DNA from: Solenopsis invicta
Lineage: Eukaryota; Arthropoda; Insecta; Hymenoptera; Formicidae
Length of the DNA stretch: 64,000 nucleotides
Assembly: GCF_016802725.1 (NCBI RefSeq)
Contig: NC_052668.1
Span: 6,864,501 to 6,928,500 of the forward strand
Reading direction: 5' to 3'
The notes beneath the pieces are model-generated. The model saw only the letters and a list, made by a program, of their open reading frames with translations. It was not told the origin of the DNA and searched no databases. A program made the translations under genes and the position numbers. Shown in pieces: positions 45,286 to 57,980 of the stretch; the first letter of the stretch is position 1; the number at the start of each line of letters is the position of its first letter.

Positions 45286-47125
45286 TGTCACGTATTTTTC
45301 ACTTTGCCGGAGAACTACAGCAAAATACGCAATCAAAGGAAGTGCAAAAAATGGTAGACAAACACGCGCGAGGGAGAGTTTCTATATCTAAGTTTGCTCT
45401 AAATTACAAAGTTGGGCGCCAGACGCGATTACCAGTCGTCATCGAGTTCAATATACAACGCGAAACAATAGTTTACACCAAGACATAATAATTTGCAAAC
45501 TGATTTTAAGCAAAAACGCGAAATTGTCGCTCGCACGCGCCCAGCTAGCTCCTCTAACCTGTAAAGGAGCGGGGATGCGAAGACAGAGGCTTTTTTACGG
45601 AAGGAGGCGAGTGGGCTAGAAATCAAGTGAAGTCAGGCCGATGTAACAAGCACAGAAAAAATACATATATTGTAATGAAGAATAGAAATAACATACAAAA
45701 GAAATTAGCAGATGCACCGAAATGAACAAAACAAAAGAATTACACAAAATGTTGGCGGAAAAAGAAAGAAATAAAAGGGACGCAAAAACCAATTTAAACT
45801 TACTTGCACAACGGCTACGCAAAAGTAAAAACTACGGAGGCTAATCACGCGCATTCAGAACGGCACGGCGAGGACCCGATAGCTAAACCTCCGCTAATGA
45901 GCCTCCTCTAACTTGCAATGACCGCAAGAAAATGTACACGCTGACGACACTGCAGTCGTCGTAAACGATAACAAATTAATCAAAAACGCGCGGTACAAAG
46001 ACGCACCGATATACCCGGCGGCCGTGCGATCACGACCGCAGTACGACTCGCGTACGTGCGCGAAGGCTTTGCGGCTTCCCAGGAAGCCGATCGTCCGCAA
46101 GTTCCACGGCGAGGCCGATAACGCAAAACGCGGCCGCCGACAACTGGGTAGCTCGAAAGAGTCCCGTGCTTGAGGTGGATTGCCCGCTAATCACGAAAAA
46201 GGTGCGTTCAATCGCAACGCGGTGGACGCACTCGCACACTAACACCAATAGCTCCACCTCAGAACACAAGCATGTCGATACGGGCAGCTCGTGGCTGCAG
46301 CAAGGTCACCTCAACAACGACACAGCCTCTCCTCCGTCCCGCTAATTCTCGTGGATTTGTCCGGATCGGGCACTCCTTTGACAGCTGGCACGCCAATAAC
46401 AATTGCCGATATCGCTTGCGTAGTTTCTCTCCGCACGCACGCAGTTTGCCGAGTCACACGCAAAAGCCAAAAGTATCGCGCTCGATACGGGATCGATGGG
46501 TGCGACCCCTTCCACAGGATGCGCGATATCTTTGCGCGTAGCGGCGCGTCCTATCAGCAGCCGTCCTTATCTAGTCGTGACGTCACAAATGCGCAGTGAG
46601 GTGTCTTTGCAAGTGTTGTGCGGTCCCCTTCGACACCCAAAATCCTTGCCGTTCTCGTCGTCTCCGTGGATGGCAGCTGCATGCTTTTTAGGCGACAATC
46701 CTCTGTTGCTATCCTTTTGGATGGCCAGCCGGCATCCGACAGCCCTTGTCCTGACCGTTCGTCCGCTCCAGCCTATCCATCCTCCGTGCATCTCGCGAGC
46801 CTCTCTTGCGCGGCGCCTATTTTCCGCCACGCTCCGCCTCGTCATGTTCTCCGTCATGGTCTCTAGCGCGCCGGCCCTGGACAATCGCTCGCGTGTTCTC
46901 CCGCTGCGGTCGACATCCCGCGCTGCTTCCTGGCAACGCTTGACGAGGTGTCCGATTTCATACAAAGATAAGCCGCAAATAAATAAAACAAAATAATATG
47001 CACGATGCAGTCCCGCCGAAGATCTCGCTCTCTCGCTGAGTGCTTGGCCTAGTCGTATGCGGACTTTTACGCTTCGTGTAGGCGGAGAGATGAAGTGGCG
47101 AGGCAGGAAAAACTGCCACGTCACA
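45286..47125. mobile_element. 1.84-kb TG...CA element, possible long solo LTR
   Basis: The segment starts TGTCACGTATTTTTCAC and ends GCCACGTCACA, with ATAC on both sides (45282-45285 and 47126-47129). Its GC content is much higher than the flanks. No direct repeats are present within it, so it is not an element with two LTRs. Frames such as the 185-codon one at 46567-47124 (minus) are Arg-rich and show no known domain. A solo LTR of unusual length or a non-autonomous element with short inverted ends TGTSACGT would both fit. Confidence 0.5.
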
Positions 47126-47928
47126 ATACATATACAAAAAAAAGATAACAGAATACCTCATAATCACGTTTATCATACACTACTCAAAAAGAAAATAAGA
47201 AACACTTTCCAGACATCAAAAATTTGGCTGTATACAAATGGCTGTAACTTGGGAAAAAATTATCGTAGATAGAAAATGTGAAAAGCATTTTGAAGCTTGA
47301 AGTTTCAACTTTAACGCTGTATTAACGGATTTTTAAAGTTTTTTTAATTTCTTTGTCTTATGCAGTAAAAATGTAAACCTTGTTTTGTTCCTTAAAATTT
47401 CATATATTTAATACTTTGCAGCTCAACAAACGATTTTTTTTTAACAATTTAAGTAAAACGTCATAAACTACAACATTTTACTTACAGAATGTTTTTTTTT
47501 AATTTCTTTATGATTTTTTTTTTTTTTTTTACCAAGTTACGCAACTTTGAAAATAAATCTGAATTTTTTACAAATGATAACTGTATTCCGTGAAAAATCA
47601 TCATAGATAAAAAATGAAAAAAGTATTTTAAAGCTCGAAGTTTCAGCTTTAACAAACTATCAGCGGTTTTCAAAAATTTTCTCAATTTCTCAGTGCTATG
47701 CCGCAAAAAAGATACCCTGTTTTGCTTTAAAATTACATATTTTTGACACCCTGTAGCTCAATAAAAAAATTTTTTTTACAAATGCAATGCAAGTGCCATA
47801 AAGTATGATATTTTCTCTACAAAATGGTTTTTTTTATTTTCCTACGATTTTTTTGGCCAAGTTACAAGATTTCGAAGAAACACATTTTTTAGTACATTTT
47901 TCCGAAAAATGACCGTTTACCGTTGACG

Positions 47929-48154
47929 TTAACCCTTAGACATATAAGTGGGCGTGGAAGACCGTCCAGAAAAAACTTTACATTGGTGCCATTTTATTTT
48001 AGTTAAGCAATGAAGTTGGTTAATCATAGCAGTCGATAAAAGAGACTTCAAAAGAGACTTTTTTCCACCTAGCCTGAATATTTTTTTCATTCCGTCTTCA
48101 CATAGTAAGCAATCGAAAATCTAGGCGAATTTTTAATATGTGTTGAAGGGTTAA
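47929..48154. repeat. TTAA-flanked MITE, copy 2
   Basis: Same termini as copy 1 at 945-1167 (TTAACCCTTAGACAT... and ATGTGTTGAAGGGTTAA). The opposite arm of the fold-back element carries only one TTAA at the mirrored position (48537-48540), which is the empty site. Confidence 0.85.
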
Positions 48155-48204
48155 CATTATCCAATGTGCACCATGTGGAAATTGCCAGTCGGACTTTTGC
48201 ACAT

Positions 48205-48486
<282 letters not shown>

Positions 48487-49306
48487 ATGTACAAAAATCC
48501 TACCGGCAATTTCCACATGGCGCACATTGGGTAATGTTAATGTCGGCGGTAAACATCATTTTTCGGAAAAATATACCGTAAAAAATGTGTTTTTTCGAAG
48601 TCTTGTAACTCGGTCAAAAAAAAATCGTAGGAAAATTCAAAAGAAAGCACTTTGTAGAAAAAATGTCATACTTTATGGCACTTGCATTGTATTTATAAAA
48701 AAAAACAAATTCTTCTATTAAGCTACAGGTTGTTAAAACCCGTAATTTTAGGGAAAAAACGATGTATCCTTTTTGGGGCATAACACTGAGAAATTGAGAA
48801 AATTTTTGAAAATCGCTGATAGCATGTTAAAGCTGAAACTTTGAGCTTTATAATACTTTTCTCATTTTTTGTTCATGATAATTTTTCACGGAATACAGTT
48901 ATCATTTATGAAAAATTCAGGTTTAACTTCAAAGTTGTGTAACTTGATCAAAAAAAAAATCGTAAAGAAATTTTAAAAAAAGCATTTTGTAGGCATAATG
49001 TTGTAGTTTATTTAAGACGTTTTATTTAAATTGTTCAAAAAAATTTGTTGAGCTGCAAAGTGTCAAATATACGAAATTTTAAGAAACAAAACAAAGGGTG
49101 CTTTCTTACTGCATAAGATAAAGAAGTTAAAAGAACTTTAAAAATTTATTGATACAGCGTTAAAGTTGAAATTTAAAGCTTTAAAATGCTTTTTTCATTT
49201 TTTATCTACGATGATTATTCGCCAAGTTACAGCCATTTGAAAATAGCCTAATTTTTGCTGCTTGGAAAGTGTTCCCTATTTTTTTTTTTTTTTTTTGAGT
49301 AGTGTA

Positions 49307-49539
49307 TTTTGATTAGTGTCCCGCTACCGGGAATTGCCAGAGATAGTTAGATATTAGTGACTAGAGAAGAAGGTGTTATGACTATTGTGAACATTATGGC
49401 TTTTTCTATTTTCTCCGTTATTAAGTGACGAATTCTAACAATTATTCATAGAATTATTCGTTTAGTAGTTCTAACATGTCAATACTAAGAAGCTGACAAT
49501 TGTTATACAGAATTTTTACTTTTGAGCGCTTCGAAATGT
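49307..49539. other. Spacer
   Basis: No feature recognised. Confidence 0.5.
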
Positions 49540-51680
49540 TTTCTAACAAGGAAACTAACGGAAGTGTTCGCCTCAGATTAAAACAAACTTTTAATGTGTT
49601 ATAGTACAGATAAAAATAAGAGACACGTATTTTTTTATACGTGCCCATACGCACTTTAAGGGGGTAAAACATCTCTTTGAAGAAAATTGGTTTTTTTCTT
49701 TCAAAGCGTACACCGTCGAGATCTATAAGAGATAGAAAAAAAAGTTGAATGGCTTAAAAAATAATTTATAACAACGAAAAAAATTTTTTACCTTTTTTTT
49801 ATACTTTTCCTCACCACTTATCTATTTTTTTTTAATTTTTATATTTTTTATAAGCAAAATATAGCTTACTTTATTACGAATTCAACGGTATATGACAAAG
49901 CTATGCTGCAACATTCCCATTTTTCAAAAATAATTAATAATCTCTCTATAGGGAGTCACTTCCGTAGCGCCAAACGCGCGGACGGGTGCGCGTACGCACA
50001 GTACACGCACCTGTCCGCGCGTTTGTGTGCTACGGAAGTGACTCCTTCCGATTTCGACATGCCTTTAAATGTTGCACAGATTAAAATAAGGGACACGTAT
50101 TTTTTTACACGGGTCCGAATACACTTTCAAGAGTGAAACACCCCTTTGAAGAAAGTCGGGTTTTTCCTTTAAAAGCGTGTATCGTCGAAACTATAAAAGA
50201 TAGAGACAAATGTTCTCAATGAAAGTTGAATGCATGTTTTTCTTGCATAAGGTGACAAAAACATTTCGAGGACAGTCTGTGTCTAACATACAAACGTAGA
50301 CATCGAGAAAAACATTTACAAAATAAAATGACACTACACTGAAAAATAACCACAATTACGATGTTGTAAGACATTAATTTCTTGTTTAGAAAATAATATG
50401 TAATTAATATAAGTTAAACATTTATTTACTGGTCTACATGATTCGACCAGAATATTTGTTCTCTTCAACATTTTACAGATAAGGAGATTGGATTACAAAA
50501 AATTATTACTCACACATTCCATACCTTCACTATCTAACGCCAGTTCATCAACTAATAACAAAAGAACTAACATAAAACTAATTCAAAAATTAGGTAGAAA
50601 TTTCATCTTTTATACTGCATTTATACAATTCAATTAATGTGTTTATTAAATTCGATTAGTGTGCAGAAATATGCATAACCACGTTACTGGCGCGTGCACT
50701 TTGGGTCATTTCTTATCTTAAAATAGAATATTTACGTCTCGGCAGTATTGACATGTATAGATTTAAGAGTTACGTTAATGTTTTTCTTGATGTCTGCGTT
50801 TTCATGTTAATCACGGACGGGATCCGATAGCGCACGTTGCCATAACCAACCAATCAATCATCTTGACTTATCTAACCCAACCAACGGAAAAACTCTAGTC
50901 ATCGGCCGCTGTAAGTAATGGTGTGCTATCGGTTCTGTGTGCTATCGGGATCCGCCCATTAGACACAGACTGTCCTCGAAATGTTTTTGTCATCTTATGC
51001 GAGAAAAACATGCATTCAACTTTCATTGAGAATATTTTTCTCTATCTCGTATAGTTTCGACGATACACACTTCAAAAGAAAAAAACCCGATTTTCTTCAA
51101 AGGGGTGTTTTACCCTTAAAAGTGTATTAGAGCACGTATAAAAGTACGTGTCTCTTATTTTAATCTGTGCAATATATTAAAAGCACGTCGAAATCGGAGG
51201 AAGTCACTTCCGTAGCGCACAAACGCGCGGACGGGTGCGCGTACCGTGCGTAGAGAGGTTTTTAATTATTTTTGAAAAATAGGAATGTCGTATCGTAATT
51301 TTATCATATACCGTTAAATTCGTAATAAAATAAACTTTATTATACTGCTTATAAAAAAAATAAAAATTTTGAAATAATAGTTAAGTGGTGGAGGAAAGTA
51401 TTAAAAAAAAATTTTTGTTATTTTTTTTCTGCTGTTATAAATTACTCTTCAAGCCATTCAACTTTCATTTAAAACATTTTGTTCTATCTCTTATAGTTTT
51501 TACGGTATACGCTTTGAAAGAAAAAAACCGATTTTCTTCAAAAGGGTGTTTCACCCCTTTAAAGTGCGTATGGGCACGTGTAAAAAAATACGTGTCCTTT
51601 ATTTTTATCTGTACTACAACATATTAAAAGCTCGTTTTAATCTGAGACGGACATTTCCGTTAGTTTCCTTGTAAGTACAT
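49540..51680. repeat. 2.1-kb nested palindrome
   Basis: The left arm starts ACAAGGAAACTAACGGAA and the right arm ends TTCCGTTAGTTTCCTTGT. Outer arms 49540-49995 and about 51219-51680 are complements; inner arms 50046-50300 and about 50960-51218 are complements as well. Both arms repeat an AT-rich module with GACACGTATTTTTTTA. The centre (50300-50960) contains another short inverted pair (GGGATCCGATAGCGCAC and GTGCTATCGGGATCC). No protein domain is seen. Confidence 0.85.
49952..50045. repeat. 94-bp GC-rich hairpin at the arm junction
   Basis: GGAGTCACTTCCGTAGCGC at 49952 and its complement GTGCTACGGAAGTGACTCC ending at 50045 enclose CGCGCGGACGGGTGCGCGT and its near complement, around a 5-base centre. 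A single unpaired copy of the same half occurs at about 51202-51246. Confidence 0.9.
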
Positions 51681-52139
51681 TTTAGTACTTAATTACACAT
51701 TTTTCCTCATTGTTTTTAACTTAAGTGTATTGTCACATGAATGTATATATACTCGAGTGTTTTTTTTGTTAACTTTTATTTGGTTACACACATTTCGAAT
51801 TTTACAAAGTTAATAATAAGTTGAGAATTTGTTAATATGGTTTTGTAAATAAAGGGAGTCTAAAAATAGTTACAATTTGCTCTGAATAAACACCTTAAAA
51901 AAAATTATTATATAGTTATCATTTTAAGAAACCATATATTTGTGAAAAATGCTTAATGCTACCCAAAAAATGTTAAAAACTCTTCCAACAGTAATAAAAT
52001 AAGTTATTTGAACGCTTTGCAAAAAAATTGATTTTGTTTCTAATAAACGATATATTTCACAACTAATGGTATGTTTACACATAATACAAAATAGGCTATT
52101 AAATACTCTAACAAAAAATGCTTTCAAGGTGACCTCCTT
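51681..52139. other. AT-rich spacer
   Basis: No feature recognised. Confidence 0.5.
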
Positions 52140-52490
52140 CAATTTTGACGAGCCTTTAATATGTTGTAGTACAGATAAAAATAAGGAACACGTATTTTTT
52201 ATACGTACTCGTTTTCCCTTTTAGAGGTAAAACATCCCTTTGAAGAAAATCAATTTTTTTCAAAACATATATCGTTAAAATTATAAGAGATAAAGAAAAA
52301 TACTTTCCCCTACCATTTACCTATTTTTTTCAAAATTTGTATTCTTTTTATAAGCAAAATAAAACTTATTTTGTTACAAATTGAACAATGTATGATAAAG
52401 TTATGTTGCAACATTTCCATTTTCCAAGAATAATAAAAAAACACTCCATAACGCATGCCATAATACGCGCACCTGTCGCAATATCAGAGT
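52140..52490. repeat. Extra single-arm copy of the palindrome module
   Basis: Starting at GAGCCTTTAATATGTTG, the region is colinear with the left arm of the 49540-51680 palindrome: AAATAAGGAACACGTA, then CATCCCTTTGAAGAAAA, then GTTGCAACATTTCCATTTT, and a trace of the GC-rich end, ACGCGCACCTGTCG. Confidence 0.8.
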
Positions 52491-52739
52491 ATTGGTAGTT
52501 TCCTAATGAAGGAGGATCAGTATTTCCTTAGAATGTTAGGCGACGCCATGCAAGGTTAAACTAATAAAATCAGTAAATAAATCTGTTTATACCCTACAAC
52601 TTTTATCTGAAACACTTTTTCCTAAAATGCTTAGTTTTTGAAATATTTCTTAGTCATTATTGATTGTTTCTTAAAATAGGTAGAGGCATTCCTATTAAAA
52701 AATTTCAGGACATAGACTGTTGCCAAAATTTTTGTAAGT

Positions 52740-53420
52740 CAAATAATTTTTCGTTTTGGTATTCCTTCGGAGTTACATACTGATCAAGAGAGAAATTTTG
52801 ATTCACGAATGTTTTCAGAATTGGCACGTTTGCTTGGGATAAGGAAAACCAGAACTACTCCTCTTCATTCGTAGTTTAATGGTCAAGTGGAACGTCAACA
52901 TCAAACTTTGTTGGACTATTTATCAAAGCTTATTACAGAAAATTAGAAAGATTGGGATCGGTGGATTCCAATGAGTCTTTTAGCGTATAGATTTTCAAGG
53001 CATGAGGCCACTGGTTTAGCCTCTGCGTAAATAAATTTTGGTAGGGAATTAAGATTGCCTTTAGATTTATTTTGTGGGAAACTTCCTGAATCCAATTCAG
53101 TTAATTCTAGGGGAGATTATGTTTCAAAATTAAGGAAAAAACTTTCTCAGATTTATATCGGAGTTAGACAACGTCTGACCGTTAGATCTCAAAAAATGAA
53201 AAAAGTTTATGATTGTAAGACTCGCCTTATGCACTTTGAGTCTGGACAAAAAGTATGGTTTCACAATCTTCGTAGAAAAATAGGTCTCCTAAACTGCAGA
53301 GTAGTTGGGAAGAACCGTTTGAAATTGTCGAAAGATTAAATGACGTAGTATATCATATACGGAAATCACTTAGGCATAAAAATAAAGTAGTACATTTAGA
53401 TAAGTTAGCTTTGTTCCAAA
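52740..53420 (+). pseudogene. Gypsy integrase fragment
   Basis: One frame reads FGIPSELHTDQ with the second catalytic aspartate, then RTTPLHS, stop, FNGQVERQHQ with the glutamate. The continuation at 53055-53339 is a 94-codon open frame with LPLDLFCGKLP, RSQKMKKVYD and FESGQKVWFHN, the usual integrase C-terminal part. At least three stops interrupt the core. Confidence 0.85.
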
Positions 53421-54002
53421 AAAAAAATTTTTTTTAGGAAAAATACACTGAGCTTAGTTAAATTCTTTATTTTATAAAATTGTTTTTTTGCATGTATTTT
53501 TTTTTTTAAGGCAAAAAAGTCTTGTTCAGACAATTGCTGGAAAGCGCTTCTTTTTAAGCGTTTGAAGATACGCTGAGATTATAAAGACAAGTCTTCTGGT
53601 TATTTAAACGAAAAGAAGACTGCCTCGCCCCAGGTTTTTGAGCTGTGGTTTTTCCTGTGGGACTGAGGGTTAATGCCGAGGCAGGAGCTTGGTGAGTTTT
53701 TCGAGACGTTGGGTCCACGGTAGATACCTTTAATTACTCAAAGTGAGGAAAGAAGATTCCTCAGAAAAATTCTTCAAAGAGGATTTCTCTGAAAAAGTTG
53801 TTCTTCAAGAGAGGAGGGTTTCTTCTGTAATCAAGAATTCCAGGATGTCGTTTGAATTCAAGAAAAAGTGGCTTGGAATCTGGTAGCAGCAGCTCAAGAA
53901 AAAGAGCAGTAACACTCAGATGGGTTTTGAAGACGACAGGTGGTCTGAAGATATGAGAAGACTTTGTGCTTGTCGGGACGACAAGTTTTAAAAAGGGGGC
54001 AG

Positions 54003-54269
54003 TGTTATGCCCGCTTTTTGGCTAAACTTGAGAAACTGAAGGAAGATGGATCGATTTGATAAAAAGAGCGCGGCCGGTTTTTGTTCTGTTTTGGAACGCG
54101 GAACTGTCAAGCGATATTTTAAATAATTCCGCTACGAATTAATTGTACATAGTCATTTAATTAAAGTCAGTGTTTTTTTTTTTTATAAAAGAGTGTCTAA
54201 TCATTTCGTGTTGAGTGTTCATTTTTTCCTTCGCGAGTGTTTTGTGTGCTCGTCTCGTCGAGTACAACA
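54003..54269 (+). repeat. 3' LTR of the gypsy fragment
   Basis: 267 bp from TGTTATGCCCGC to GAGTACAACA, directly after the polypurine tract. Confidence 0.8.
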
Positions 54270-55129
54270 ATATGTATAAAAATTCTGAAACTACTTATGA
54301 ACTTATATGTCATTAGAATGATTTCTCCCCTTGTCCGAATGTCATTAAATAATTTTTATTTTTAAAGATCTCACTAAGATTATCAATGCAAAAAATGTCA
54401 TATAAAATTTATTTAAACTAGAACAATACAAACGCGCGCTACGCGCGCGCTATTTATTTAATTTCATGTTTACATGTAACTAAATATAAATAATAAGAAC
54501 TTCAAAAATTATACATTCATGATTAAGAATAATAGAGTTTACGATGACAAATGACAGATCATGTTCTTGATGATTATGAATAAAAAAAATAGAATATGAT
54601 TTGATTTATTATTACTCTATCAGTAGATAATGTTTTTTAAATATTTTTTAAATATTTATTCTTTATTATAACGTTTTTTAAATATTCATTCTTTATTATA
54701 ATGCTTTTTAAATATTTAAGAAACATTTAAAAGATATTGTTTCCTGATAGGGTAAATATCTATAAAATACCATTAATAGTATACGTTAATATCACATTCT
54801 TGTAATAGATACCCATATGTACAACTCTTTTATGTTGTTTATATAATCAAAATCTACACAAAACAAAATTTAAACATGTTATAATTATTTATTTTATAAT
54901 TATTTAATATACAATAACATTTATACTTAGCACGTAATACAATTACATTTTTGTATAATATTAAAAACAAATATTATACACGACTCATCAACTTCCAAGC
55001 ACACGAGATTATCATATCTCAATAACTTCTAAATCGATCAAGTTCTAAATACTCTCAAACGATGGGTAAAGTTCTATAAAGAAAATGTTTTTCTTGTTTC
55101 TGTCTGTATTCTACGGATGGAGATATCAT
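54270..55129. other. AT-rich spacer with a short CG island
   Basis: No gene. A CGCGCGCTACGCGCGCGC block at about 54431-54448 stands out in A/T-rich sequence as a small palindrome. 54610-54720 has a 25-35 bp tandem unit around TTTTTTAAATATT. Confidence 0.5.
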
Positions 55130-57980
55130 AATGAAAAGCTTACCTCAGAAATTTTTTTTCTGAAATATACGTGGTCATTAAAAAAATTTTCAAATTCGTG
55201 TTTAATTCCATTCTTAATTTCTTTTATCCTTTATTTAAAAATCTTTTCATTCTCAGCCTTCTTTAAATCTTTTCTACTTTCTACTTTTTTCCCATTTTAC
55301 ACTTTTACAATTCTTCTTTTTTCTTCCTTACATTATTTTACACATTTTTTTAAATTTTTACTAAAACAGATAATGTTCGGTTAATGAAATAGTAATTCTT
55401 AAAACAAAATGTCAATGTACCATAATATGCATTCATTATTAAAGAAACCTTCAAATTCGTGTACAATTACATTCCTAATTTCTTTCATACTTTAATTAAA
55501 ACTTTACTTTCTCCACCTTCTTTGATTTCTTTCTGCTTTATATTTTTTATTTGTTTTACACTCTCACAATTCTTCCTTCTTCTTACATTATTTCATGTCT
55601 CTCCGTTTCTCTCATTGCACATATTTTAAAATCTTTACTAAAAGAGATAATGTTTGATTAAAAAAATTTTCATTTCTATAACACAAAATCTCATAACATG
55701 TGAGATGATATTCATTCATTATTAAAAAATTCTCAAACTTGCGTTCAATTGTATTTTTAATTTTTTTCGTTTCTTATTTACAAATTTTTACCTTTACATA
55801 ATATAGGTATTCAAAGATTATTTTATTTTACATATATTGAGTGTTGTACAAAAATTACAAATTTATAAAATTTTCATTATTTTAAGCAAGTTAAAATAAT
55901 AATTATTTTTATTAATAGAAATAATTATTATTTTAATTCCATATTAATTTTTTCTAAGATACGGATAAAAATATTTGTTGTCTTTAAAGAGGTTGAACTT
56001 CTCTTCAATTAGATTTTATAAATTCGCCATTTATATCCTTGTGTTTTCGGAACTCATTAAGCTAGAATTTTATTAATACATTTGTGTGCTTACATCTTAT
56101 TATTTACAAATTTCTTTTAATAATTTTAATATTTTAAAATATTAAATATTGTATCAATAAATATTTAAGAATATAGTTACTACAGAAATTTTAAAGAGAT
56201 CTTTGTGTTGTTCATATAAACAGGCATAAATAATTTAAAATAAATGACTAACTTGAAAAGACTATATAAGAATAATAACTGGAAATACGATCCACGTAAC
56301 ACATGTTGGATTAGAGTCTATATTGCAGGATCCGGGATACACACAATAAATTAAACAATCTGTCGAAATAAAAGAAATAGATATCATAGATAAAGTTATA
56401 TTAGAAAAATTTTTATTTTTATGACACAAAATATCATGTAATATTAGTACGTTATTAGAAAAAAACCTTTAAACTGGTGTTCAATTGATGTCTTCATTTT
56501 TATTCATACTTTATTTAAAAATTTTAACCTTCTCAAACACGTTCAATTAGTTTCTCCTTTCAATTTTATTTTCATTCTACACTCCTTTGATCCTTCCTTT
56601 TTATATTATTTTTTTTCTTTTTTTTCTATATCTTTATTTCACATTTTTAAAAATTTTTATTAAAATACATAATATTCTATTACAGAAATTTTCATTTTTA
56701 TGACACAAAATATCAAAATATCATGTAATATTTGCCCATTATTAAAAAGAACCATTAAACTAGTATTTAACTGCTGTCTTAATTTTATTCATCCTTTATT
56801 TAAAAATCTTTACCTTCTCCAACACTTTCAATTCCTTTCTTCTTTCAATTTTATTTCCATTCTACACTCCTTCGATCCTTCCTCCTCCCTCCCTCCCTCT
56901 CTTCCATTTTATATTATTCTATTCCTTTATTTCATTATCATTTTATATTTTTAAAAAACTTTACTAAACTACATAATATACCATTAGAAAAATTTTTATT
57001 TTTATGACACAAAATATAATATCATGTAATATTTGCCCATGTTAAAAAAAACCTTTAATTTGGTGTTCAATTGATGTCTTAACTCCATTTATCCTTTATT
57101 TAAAAATCTTTATTTTCTCCAACACCTTCAGTTCTTTTCTTCATTTAATTTAATTTTCATTCTACACTTCTTTAATCCTTCCTTTTTATATTCTATTCCT
57201 CTTCTATTTTATATCTTTACTTCACATTTTTAAAAAACTTTATTAACAGATAATATTCTATTGGAGAAGTTTTCATTTTTACGACACAAAATGTCAAATT
57301 ATCACCTGAGATATTCAGGATTTAAAAGTATTTACGTTCTTTACCTTCTTAAATTCTTTTCGCCTTTCTATTTTATTTCTATTTTATATTCCTTTGATTC
57401 TTCCCCCTCCCTCCCTCCCTTCCTTCCTTCTTAAATTAATAAATTTTTTTTCTTTTTTTACTTTATTGCACATTTTTGAAAATCCTTACCAAAAGAGATA
57501 ATGTTCAAAGGAAAGATATTTTCATTCTTAGAATACAAATTGTCAAAATATCATGTGATATTTACCCATTATTTTAAAAAATCTTCAAACTCATGTTTAT
57601 TTACACGCTTAATTTCTTTCATCTTTTCTATTCTAAATTCCTAAACTCTTTACTAAAAAAAATAAATGTTTTATTAACAAAAATTTTCATTCCTAAAACA
57701 CAAAATGTCAAAATATCATGTGACATTTATCCATTATTTAAAAAGATCTTCAAACCTGTGTTTATTTGCACGCTTAATTTCTTTCATCCTTTTTGTTCTA
57801 AATTCCTAACTTCCTTCGCGTTCTTTAATTCCTGTTTACTTTCTATTTATTTCCTATTTTACACTCTTTCAATTCTTCCTCCTTCCTTTCTTCCTTCTTA
57901 CATTACATCATTCCTCTTCTTTTTTTACCTTTGTTGCACATTTTTTAAACTTTTTACTAAAAGAGATAATGTTTTATTAA
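55130..57980. repeat. Degenerate tandem array, period about 250-300 bp
   Basis: The anchor ACACAAAAT(A/G)TC recurs at 55401, 55680, 56421, 56700, 57004, 57281, 57531 and 57696, followed each time by a CATTATTAAAAA-like segment, a TTCAATT block and a long C/T-rich half (TTCCTTCCTT). The array is interrupted at about 55800-56400. A further unit lies at 59280-59530. Frames such as 57593-57997 are products of the C/T-rich half. Confidence 0.82.

Larger units (their letters stand above)
52730..54269 (+). mobile_element. Gypsy 3' fragment with polypurine tract and LTR
   Basis: Decayed integrase sequence is followed by a non-coding stretch, a polypurine tract AAAAAGGGGGCAG (53990-54002) and a TG...CA LTR (54003-54269). 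Everything 5' of the integrase core is missing. The LTR shares only general features with 30266-30496, so it is a different gypsy family. Confidence 0.85.

Noticed and set aside
46567..47124. 185-codon Arg-rich frame as a host gene
   Set aside because: No domain, ends inside a segment bounded by a target duplication, and an overlapping 166-codon frame exists on the other strand, so GC-rich composition explains it.
54431..54448. CG island as a promoter
   Set aside because: Only 18 bp of alternating CG in A/T-rich sequence, with no gene start nearby.
55130..57980. Possible CRISPR array
   Set aside because: The period is 250-300 bp, units are degenerate, there are no short conserved repeats with unique spacers and the genome is eukaryotic.
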